From JBBSMX01 sp038232935 (GTDB lineage Bacteria; Bacteroidota; Rhodothermia; Rhodothermales; JANQRZ01), in NCBI GenBank assembly GCA_038232935.1, contig JBBSMX010000101.1, positions 1-15,738 on the forward strand: a stretch of DNA of 15,738 bases. Direction: 5' to 3'. Below the pieces are notes generated by a model that was given only the letters and a program-made list of their open reading frames with translations, ran no database searches and was not told where the DNA came from. Within the stretch, counting starts at the first letter, position 1. The number at the start of each line of letters is the position of its first letter. A program made the translations under genes and the position numbers. Below, one piece after another: positions 7,973 to 13,367 of the stretch.

Positions 7973-8006
7973 GGACACGACGGCACTCCCGCCGTCCGCC
8001 CTGTCC
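7973..8006. promoter_or_regulatory. Nested inverted repeat upstream of the divergent AraC-type gene; candidate operator
   Basis: GACGGC (7979-7984), a 6-base spacer ACTCCC, then GCCGTC (7991-7996) form a perfect dyad. It is flanked by GGACA (7973-7977) and TGTCC (8002-8006), also complementary. It lies between the regulator start codons (7926 or 7971) and the secreted-protein start (8022), where an autoregulatory operator or a leader hairpin is expected. No experimental or comparative support. Confidence 0.35.
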
Positions 8007-8021
8007 TCAACCGATACGCCG

Positions 8022-8516
8022 ATGCGCTCGTTCCGTCTCCTCGCCCTCTCGCTCGTCCTCGCCGCCGCAGCACCGCACGCCCTCGCTCAACCCTTCAGCA
8101 CACCCGTGGCTGCGTCCCGAGCGGACGTCGCCTCCGCCGCCCATCCCTTCAGCGTTTCCCTCACGGTCTTCCGCAATCCTGCCACCGGCGTCGAGGTCCG
8201 CTACGGCCCGCTCGCCGCCCACGCCGGCTACTACCCCACCATCATCCCACGCAACGGGGAGAACCGGAACACCGAGTTCGTCCGCCTCGGCGCAGCGGCG
8301 TTCCTGCGCGAGAGAGGGATCAGCCCCTATCTCGCCGCCTCGTACCTCGTCAGTCTCACCGACGGCTGGGCCGACAGCGTGCTGCTCGAAGGCGGCGCGC
8401 TCGCCCCCGTCTACCGCGGAATCGGCATCCGGCTCGGGGCCGCCGTGCTCGTCCCTACCGATGGCGAGCGCGTCCGGCTGAACCCGACGATCGGAGCCTC
8501 TCTCCGCCTCTTCTGA
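8022..8516 (+). CDS. Small secreted, probably outer-membrane beta-barrel protein, function unknown
   Basis: 164 aa. The N-terminus MRSFRLLALSLVLAAAAPHALA is a clear Sec signal peptide, with cleavage likely after ALA. The mature part (about 142 aa) alternates polar and hydrophobic residues in strands such as FSVSLTVF, VEVRYGPLAAHAGYY, FVRLGAAAFLRE, PYLAASYLVSLTDGW and GIGIRLGAAVLVPTD. It ends in NPTIGASLRLF with a terminal phenylalanine, as many outer-membrane barrels do. I do not recognise a named family. It is divergent from the AraC-type gene, which may control it. The next gene starts 34 bp downstream. Confidence 0.75.
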   Translation: MRSFRLLALSLVLAAAAPHALAQPFSTPVAASRADVASAAHPFSVSLTVFRNPATGVEVRYGPLAAHAGYYPTIIPRNGENRNTEFVRLGAAAFLRERGISPYLAASYLVSLTDGWADSVLLEGGALAPVYRGIGIRLGAAVLVPTDGERVRLNPTIGASLRLF

Positions 8517-8550
8517 GACCCCTAGCCCCAGCCAGCCTGATCAGACTGCC

Positions 8551-9315
8551 ATGAACGCTCTCGCCGTCTCGCCCGATGCTCGCACCGCTCGCCTAGGCGG
8601 ATTCGCACTCGCCGTCGCCGCAATAGCCTTCGTGGGCGTGTTCTCCTATCTCGCCGCCGCGTTCGACTACCCCGACGTGCTCGACGGCCGCGCGGCCGAC
8701 GTGCTCCCGGCCCTCCTCGCGACGGGGGCGACGGGCCGCGCCGTGTGGGCCGTCTACGCCCTCCTGCCCCTCCTGCTGATTCCCGGCAGCGTCGGTGCCT
8801 ACGCCGCGCTCCACCGTGCCTCGGACGGGGCGGCCCGGCTCGGGCTCGCGCTCGCGCTCGTCTCCGCCGTCGCGATGGTCCTCGGGCTCGCGCGCTGGCC
8901 GACGGTCCACTGGGCGCTCGCCGAGACGTTCGTCACCGCCGACCCCACAGGCCGGGCCGTGCTCGCGGCCGTCTTCGACGGGCTCAACCGCTACCTCGGC
9001 AACTTCGTCGGGGAGTTCGTAGGCGAGGTGGGGATGTACGGGTTCTTCACTGCCACGGCATACGCCGTGCGGCGGGACGCCCGCTTCCCCCGATGGTTTG
9101 GGCCGGCTGGCCTCACCGTCGCCGCCTTCGGCGCCGTGGCGATGTTCCGCAACGTCACCGACCTCGTCGACCCCGTAAGCGAGGTCACGAACGGGCTGCT
9201 CCCACTCTGGCTCCTCGTGCTCGGGCTCGGGTTGGCCCGCTACGGCACGCGCCCGGAGGTCGCCACGACGGCGCGTGCCACGACCACTCGCCCGGCCGCT
9301 CCGCAGCCCTCCTGA
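8551..9315 (+). CDS. DUF4386-like integral membrane protein
   Basis: 254 aa with about six transmembrane helices: near residues 15-36 (GGFALAVAAIAFVGVFSYLA), 62-85, 95-115, a segment around 150-170, 180-197 and 212-230. The pattern of a loop with LNRYLGNFVGEFVGE between central helices, then a C-terminal helix pair, is what I associate with DUF4386 (PF14329) proteins, whose biochemical role is unknown. The C-terminal tail is low-complexity Ala/Thr/Arg/Pro and probably cytoplasmic. The ATG follows a CTGCC context much like the ATG at 9350. The gene follows the secreted-protein gene and could share its transcript. Confidence 0.7.
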   Translation: MNALAVSPDARTARLGGFALAVAAIAFVGVFSYLAAAFDYPDVLDGRAADVLPALLATGATGRAVWAVYALLPLLLIPGSVGAYAALHRASDGAARLGLALALVSAVAMVLGLARWPTVHWALAETFVTADPTGRAVLAAVFDGLNRYLGNFVGEFVGEVGMYGFFTATAYAVRRDARFPRWFGPAGLTVAAFGAVAMFRNVTDLVDPVSEVTNGLLPLWLLVLGLGLARYGTRPEVATTARATTTRPAAPQPS

Positions 9316-9349
9316 CCCCCAAGCGGTTCTCCTCTCCGACTCGGCTGCC

Positions 9350-9357
9350 ATGACTGC
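9350..9357 (+). pseudogene. First eight bases of the IS-split cupin gene
   Basis: ATGACTGC lies 34 bases after the DUF4386-like gene, in the same CTGCC-ATG context as the 8551 start. Joined to base 10694 it reads ATG ACT GCA TCA ACG and continues in the cupin frame. It is the 5' remnant of the gene split by the IS110 element. Confidence 0.6.
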
Positions 9358-9365
9358 GATCTTTC

Positions 9366-9560
9366 TGGTGCCCGCTTTCGGGCATCCTCGGGTGGGGCGG
9401 TCTGACCCCTGTTATGATCGACCGCTGTGTCCTTGCGTTGACGTGTCGACCGCCCTGCCTGGGGATCCACTTGGCCCGCAGCCCGCACCAGTCGTGACCT
9501 CATAGGAGCCTGGTCCCGCGTTCCGCGCCCGGGACCTCTTCGCAGTCCTGTCCGCTCTGT
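9366..9560 (+). ncRNA. Predicted IS110 bridge RNA region
   Basis: IS110-group elements encode a bridge RNA in the non-coding region upstream of the transposase (known for IS621). Here the order is right. There is a 5' hairpin GCCCG-CTTT-CGGGC (9370-9383). A loop follows, closed by GGGCGGTC (9395-9402) and GACCGCCC (9448-9455). After that comes a second region with an inner stem GGTCCCG (9512-9518)/CGGGACC (9530-9536). In the first loop, GCGTTGA (9435-9441) is complementary to TCAACGC right of the insertion (10695-10701). TATGATCG (9413-9420) partly matches the left flank CATGACTG. In the second region, CATAGGAGC (9501-9509) equals the right end TATAGGAGC (10685-10693) but for one base. Exact transcript ends are unknown. 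Confidence 0.5.
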
Positions 9561-9587
9561 CGGGTCCTGGGCCGTCCCCCTCATACG

Positions 9588-10679
9588 GTGACCATCATGC
9601 CCAGCCTGAACCTCCAGCGGACCGACGTCGTGGTCGGAGTCGATACCCACAAAGACGAGCACCTAGCCGTCGCGCTCGATGGCATCGGGGGCCGAATCGG
9701 CTCGCACGCCCTCCCCGCCACGCTCGACGGATACGCCAACCTGCTCTCGTGGGCTCGCGAGCACGGCCGGGTCGTTGCCTGTGGCGTCGAGGGCACGGGC
9801 AGCTACGGCAGCGGGCTCGCTCGCTACCTTCGTCGCCAGGGTGCGAGGGTCTACGAGGTCTCGCGACCGCCCCGACGAGGCGAGCGGCGGGCTGCCGGCA
9901 AGTCGGACCTCATCGACGCCGAGCACGCCGCACGCGAGGTTCTCTCGGGCGACGCGACGTCGGTGCCGAAAGCGGCCAACGGGAGCGTCGAGGCGCTCCG
10001 CCTGATCAAGGTCGCCCGCGACACGGCCGTCAAGGCCCGTTCGCAGGCTATCATCGCGCTGAAGTCCGCCCTCGTGACGGCCTCCGACGAGCTCCGGGCC
10101 GCGTTGGAGGGGCTGAGCGACTTCCGTCTGATCACCGCCTGCACGGAACTGGCCGGTGAACCGCCGTCGGACCCCTCGAGTGCCGCGCGCTACGTGCTCT
10201 GCTCGCTGGCCCGGCGCTGGCTCGCGCTCCACGAGGAGATCAAGGAGCACACCCGCCACCTCGAGCGGATCACCGACGAGACGGCCCCGCAGCTCACGGC
10301 CACCTTCGGAATCGGGTCCGACTGCGCGGCCGAGATGCTGATGGCCGCCGGCGACAACGGCGAGCGGATCCGCAGCGAGGCCGCGTTCGCCAAGCTCTGT
10401 GGCGTGTGCCCGATCCCGGCCTCATCGGGCCGGACCACGGGCCGGCACCGGCTCAACCGCGGGGGCAACCGGCAGGCCAATGCGGCGCTGTACCGGATCG
10501 TGGTCGTGCGGCTGCGCTGGCATCAGCCGACGATCGACTACGCGGCTCGGCGTACGTCGGAGGGGCGGACGAAGAAGGAGATCATCCGGTGCCTCAAACG
10601 GTACGTCGCGCGTGAGGTCTTTCAGCTGCTGCCGAGATCGAGAAAGACGGCCGTGGAAAATCTTGTCGTCGGGACTTGA
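9588..10679 (+). CDS. IS110 family transposase (DEDD/serine recombinase)
   Basis: 363 aa from GTG 9588; ATG 9597 (residue 4) is equally possible. The N-terminal RuvC-like DEDD domain shows VVVGVDTHKDEHLAVA (Asp19), GVEGTGSYG (Glu68) and KSDLIDAEHAARE (Asp107, Asp110). A helical middle part contains SLARRWLALHEEIKEHTRHL. The C-terminal Transposase_20 domain has FGIGSDCAAEMLMAAGDN, FAKLCGVCPIPASSGRTTGRHRLNRGGNRQANAALYRIV with the catalytic serine region ASSG, and RRTSEGRTKKEIIRCLKRY. It is full length, with all key residues present, so it may be active. With the bridge RNA it would recombine donor and target DNA at a 2-bp core. The stop codon TGA lies inside the TTGACA hexamer at the element's right end. 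Confidence 0.96.
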   Translation: MTIMPSLNLQRTDVVVGVDTHKDEHLAVALDGIGGRIGSHALPATLDGYANLLSWAREHGRVVACGVEGTGSYGSGLARYLRRQGARVYEVSRPPRRGERRAAGKSDLIDAEHAAREVLSGDATSVPKAANGSVEALRLIKVARDTAVKARSQAIIALKSALVTASDELRAALEGLSDFRLITACTELAGEPPSDPSSAARYVLCSLARRWLALHEEIKEHTRHLERITDETAPQLTATFGIGSDCAAEMLMAAGDNGERIRSEAAFAKLCGVCPIPASSGRTTGRHRLNRGGNRQANAALYRIVVVRLRWHQPTIDYAARRTSEGRTKKEIIRCLKRYVAREVFQLLPRSRKTAVENLVVGT

Positions 10680-10681
10680 CA
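10676..10681 (+). promoter_or_regulatory. Perfect -35 hexamer TTGACA at the IS110 right end
   Basis: TTGACA overlaps the transposase stop codon and lies 12 bases before the predicted right boundary. In IS621-type elements, excision as a circle joins a right-end -35 to a left-end -10 to drive the bridge RNA. Across the predicted junction I see no good -10 at 16-18 bases spacing, so half of this promoter is unconfirmed. It could also drive the downstream cupin fragment. Confidence 0.35.
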
Positions 10682-10693
10682 AGCTATAGGAGC

Positions 10694-11306
10694 ATCAACG
10701 CCCTGCACCCTCTCGCCCGCCCTCGTAAACCCCGTCACCGGCGACCGCATGCGTGTGCTCATCTCCGCTGCCGAGACTGGAGGCCCCCTCGCCCGCCTCC
10801 GGTTCGCGCTCCCGCCGGGGGCCGCCGGTCCGCCGCTCCACGTCCACCGGCGGGTAGAGGAGACATTCACTGTCCTCGACGGCGCGCTCGACGTGGCCGT
10901 GGGGCCAACGGCGCAGCAGACCGAGCACCGACGGCTCGACCCCGGCGACGCCGTCGCTATCGGGGTCGGCGTGGTCCACCGGTTCTGGAATGCGGGGGCC
11001 GGGTGGGCGCTTTTCGACGCTGAGGTCCGCTCGGTCGAGCCTGGCGCGGCGGCGCGGTTTGAGACTGCGATGCGCGCCGTCTATGGACTGGCCGCCGACG
11101 GCGAGGCGAGACCGGACGGGTTTCCGCGCCGCGCCACACACGCCCTGCTCGCCATCGACGGGCTTGATCTCCACCTCCCCGGCCTGCCGGTGTCGGTGGA
11201 TCGCGCGGTCGAGCGCCTCGCGCTCCGCCCGCTCATCCGGGCCGTCGGCCGGACGGAAACCGGCCGGGCTTTCACTCGCTACAACGACCTCCCTCTCTCC
11301 TCCTGA
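10694..11306 (+). pseudogene. Cupin-domain protein gene, 5' end cut off by IS110
   Basis: The frame runs from the IS right end (codon GCA at 10692) through TPCTLSPALVNPVTGDRM and on to TGA at 11304-11306. The gene before insertion would be 206 aa with start ATG at 9350. The cupin fold is clear: motif 1 GPPLHVHRRVEETFTVLDG (HxHxxxEE...G, metal ligands His, His, Glu), then motif 2 PGDAVAIGVGVVHRFWNAG with the third His. The C-terminal 90 residues are helical and unassigned. Its function is unknown; small cupins of this kind are often isomerases, dioxygenases or sensors. The internal ATG 10749 could still start a 185-aa protein missing only 21 N-terminal residues, so a working product is possible if a promoter remains. 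Confidence 0.8.
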
Positions 11307-11348
11307 CCTCGGTTACCGCTCGGCCTTCGCCCGGCTTGCATTCTCCCG

Positions 11349-11951
11349 ATGACGACGCCTCCGCTTCCGCCCGATGCGTTTCACCCCTTCACCCGCGATG
11401 CCTGGCGTGCCTGGCTGGCCGAGCACCATGACCGCGACGAGGGCGTGTGGTTCATCCGGTATAAGAAGGCTACGGGGAAACCTATCGTCAGCTACGACGA
11501 GGCCGTCGAGGAGGCGCTCTGCTTCGGGTGGGTTGACAGCCTGCCCCGCAAGCTCGACGCCGAGCGGACGATGCTCTACTTCGCTCCCCGCAAAGCAGGC
11601 AGCGGCTGGAGCCGTCCGAACAAAGAGCGCGTCGCGCGGATGACGGCGGCGGGAAAAGTGACGCCCGCCGGGCAGGCCAGGATCGACGCCGCCCGTGCCG
11701 ACGGCTCGTGGAGTGCGCTCGATGCCGTCGAAGACCTCGTCGTGCCGGACGACCTCGCCGAGGCGTTCGCGCAGCACCCCGACGCGGCCGGCCATTGGGA
11801 CGCGTTCCCCCGCTCGGCACGGCGCGGCATCCTCGAATGGATCGCGACGGCGAAGCGGGCCGCCACGCGCCGTAAACGGGTCGACGAGACGGCGCGGCTG
11901 GCCGCGCGGAACGAGCGCGCCAACCAGTGGAAGCCGAAGCCGCCGAACTAG
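11349..11951 (+). CDS. YdeI/OmpD-associated family protein
   Basis: 200 aa, normal for the family. Recognised by the block EEALCFGWVDSLPRKLD, followed by LYFAPRKAGSGWSRPNKERVARM and the C-terminal module FPRSARRGILEWIATAKRAATRRKRVDETARLAARN. The N-terminal piece FTRDAWRAWLAEHHDRDEGVWFIRYKKATGKP is also typical. The family is named from E. coli YdeI and is cytoplasmic in most annotations; its molecular activity is not established (bacteriocin tolerance has been suggested for some members). It lies 42 bp after the cupin gene. The C-terminal tail is basic (NQWKPKPPN). Intact, stop codon TAG. Confidence 0.88.
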   Translation: MTTPPLPPDAFHPFTRDAWRAWLAEHHDRDEGVWFIRYKKATGKPIVSYDEAVEEALCFGWVDSLPRKLDAERTMLYFAPRKAGSGWSRPNKERVARMTAAGKVTPAGQARIDAARADGSWSALDAVEDLVVPDDLAEAFAQHPDAAGHWDAFPRSARRGILEWIATAKRAATRRKRVDETARLAARNERANQWKPKPPN

Positions 11952-12029
11952 AGCGGCGTTCGGGTTGCTGTGCGAACGCCGCGATCCAATCCACTCCTAC
12001 GATTCTGTCCCCCTCCTCTCTGTACCGCT

Positions 12030-12188
12030 ATGAGCCTCCTCTCTCGCACGATGAGCCGTGCCCTCCGGCCGACCAAACGCTACCGGTGGTGGCATGCCGT
12101 CGCCCTCCGCAACCGCGACGCCTTCATCGGCTGGAACCCCACCGGTTCTTCGCCCGAGGTCAAGCCAGTCGGAGCGGCGGATGCGTAG
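12030..12188 (+). CDS. Possible 52-aa small basic protein
   Basis: ATG 12030 starts 52 codons ending in TAG. The product begins MSLLSRTMSRALRPTKRYRW, continues WHAVALRNRDAFIGWNPTG and is basic and Trp-rich. The ATG follows a pyrimidine-rich leader of the same kind as the confirmed genes here. I recognise no family. The frame is open back to 11970, but the extra residues look non-coding. It sits between the YdeI-like gene and the SRPBCC pair; it could be a real small protein or chance. Confidence 0.3.
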   Translation: MSLLSRTMSRALRPTKRYRWWHAVALRNRDAFIGWNPTGSSPEVKPVGAADA

Positions 12189-12252
12189 GGTGTAGCGTAC
12201 CGCATCCCCCTCTTCCCGCCCCCAGCCCGCTGTCCCTCCCGATTCGTTCCCT

Positions 12253-12702
12253 ATGGATATCAACCGCAACGCCCCCGCTACCGCCTCGGCCGACACCTTT
12301 ATCGATGCTCCGCCCGCCATCGTATGGGCCGTGCAGACCGACCTCGCCGGGTGGCCGGCGTGGAACCCCGACGTGCATTCAGTCGACGTCCACGGCCCGC
12401 TCGTGCCCGGCACCGCTTTCCACTGGAAGACGGGAGGCCTCCCGATCACCTCGGTGCTGCAGGAGGTCGAGTTGGAGCGTCGGATCGGGTGGACGGGGCG
12501 CGCACCGCTCGGCATCCGGGCCGTCCACGTGTGGACGTTCGAATCCGAGGGCTCGGGCACGCGCGTGCGGACGGAGGAGTCGTTCGACGGCCTCCTCGCT
12601 CGGCTATTTGCCGGCTCGATGCGGCGGATGCTGGACGGGGCGCTGGAGAAGGGGACGGCGGCACTGAAGGCCGAGGCAGAGCGACGCGTTGCTGCTGCAT
12701 AG
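12253..12702 (+). CDS. SRPBCC family protein (polyketide cyclase/START-like fold), first of a tandem pair
   Basis: 149 aa. SRPBCC helix-grip proteins bind hydrophobic ligands in a deep pocket. Family marks: ASADTFIDAPPAIVWAVQTDLAGWPAWNPDVHSV at the N-terminus, PGTAFHWKTGGLPITSVLQEVE, RIGWTGRAPLGIRAVHVWTF, then GTRVRTEESFDGLLARLF, and a long C-terminal helix RRMLDGALEKGTAALKAEAE. This is close to the polyketide_cyc2 type. No signal peptide, so cytoplasmic. The next SRPBCC gene begins 42 bp downstream, suggesting one transcript. The ligand is unknown. Confidence 0.88.
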   Translation: MDINRNAPATASADTFIDAPPAIVWAVQTDLAGWPAWNPDVHSVDVHGPLVPGTAFHWKTGGLPITSVLQEVELERRIGWTGRAPLGIRAVHVWTFESEGSGTRVRTEESFDGLLARLFAGSMRRMLDGALEKGTAALKAEAERRVAAA

Positions 12703-12744
12703 CGCTACCGGACACTGCCCCCATACCCTCCGCCTCCCAAACCT

Positions 12745-13233
12745 ATGACCCCCGAAGTCGTCTCTGAAGCTACCCTCACCATCCGCGCCCCGCGTGCGAC
12801 GACGTTCGAACGCGTCGCCCCCATCGATCTGCCTTCGATCTTTCGGGGCTACGGCCCGCTCCCCGCCGTCGTCGCCACCGAGGGACAGACGGGGGCGTGG
12901 GATGCGGCAGGGCAGACCCGGCGCATCCGCCTCTCCGACGGGAGCACCGCGCGTGAGGAGTTGACCGACTACGAACGCCCACGCCACTTCGCGTACTGCG
13001 TCCGTGACTTCACCGGGCCCCTCCGTCTGCTCACGAGCGGTGCTCGCGGGTCGTGGTGGTTCGACGAGGCGGCTGACGGCGCGACCTCGGTCCGGTGGCG
13101 CTACGCCTTCGAGCCCCGCGCTTGGTGGACCCGGCCGATCCTGTGGGCCGTGGTGCGCCCCCTCTGGCGTGGGTACATGCGCGCAGCGTTGCACGCCGCG
13201 CGGGCTCAGGTGGAAGCCTCTTCCGTTCAGTGA
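12745..13233 (+). CDS. SRPBCC family protein, second of a tandem pair
   Basis: 162 aa. The helix-grip pattern is seen in VSEATLTIRAPRATTFERVAPIDLPSIFRGYGPLPAVV, QTRRIRLSDGSTAREELTDYERPRHFAYCVRDF, GARGSWWFDEAADGATSVRWRYAFEP, and a C-terminal helix WRGYMRAALHAARAQVE. The segment RPILWAVVRPLWRGYM is hydrophobic but is probably the long helix that closes the pocket. It shares little direct sequence with the preceding SRPBCC protein, so this pair is an old duplication or two unrelated members. Ligand unknown; ends in TGA 134 bp before the anchor-B gene. Confidence 0.85.
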   Translation: MTPEVVSEATLTIRAPRATTFERVAPIDLPSIFRGYGPLPAVVATEGQTGAWDAAGQTRRIRLSDGSTAREELTDYERPRHFAYCVRDFTGPLRLLTSGARGSWWFDEAADGATSVRWRYAFEPRAWWTRPILWAVVRPLWRGYMRAALHAARAQVEASSVQ

Positions 13234-13267
13234 GAAGACGAGCCATGGCCCCCACTCACCCTATGCG

Positions 13268-13298
13268 AACACCCTGTGTGTTAACACTTTCGTAACAC
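13268..13298. promoter_or_regulatory. A/T-richer palindromic island upstream of the anchor-B gene
   Basis: GTGTTAACAC (13278-13287) is a perfect 10-bp palindrome, preceded by AACAC and followed by GTAACAC, so half-sites of the type (G/T)AACAC or GTGTT occur four times in about 30 bases. In DNA this GC-rich it stands out. It lies 80-100 bases before ATG 13368, a usual place for a promoter or operator. No known binding site is claimed. Confidence 0.3.
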
Positions 13299-13367
13299 GG
13301 CCCGATGGGTGCCGGCTCGCCCTCGTGGGTATGCAAGGGGCCTTCTTCTACTTCCCCAGTTCGTCTC

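Larger units (their letters stand above)
9358..10693 (+). mobile_element. IS110-family insertion sequence, about 1,336 bp, inserted in a cupin gene
   Basis: The element holds one DEDD transposase gene, a left non-coding stretch of about 230 bases and a right end of 14 bases. I set the ends by frame restoration. Removing 9358-10693, so that GC at 9356-9357 replaces GC at 10692-10693, gives MTASTPCTLSPALVNPVTGD, which continues into the cupin protein. The shared GC would be the 2-bp core. There are no terminal inverted repeats, as usual for IS110. The long left and short right non-coding regions fit the IS110 group rather than IS1111. An alternative with core CT (9354-9355 and 10684-10685) also keeps frame, so the ends may shift by up to about 10 bases. 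The transposase resembles the actinobacterial type, suggesting lateral arrival (inference). Confidence 0.75.

Noticed and set aside
8593..9351. 252-aa minus-strand ORF over the DUF4386-like gene
   Set aside because: Charged low-complexity shadow; the plus frame has regular transmembrane helices.
9316..9587. Protein-coding reading of the region before the transposase (9350-9505 frame)
   Set aside because: Beyond the first codons the frame runs through the IS non-coding end and hairpins and is not protein-like.
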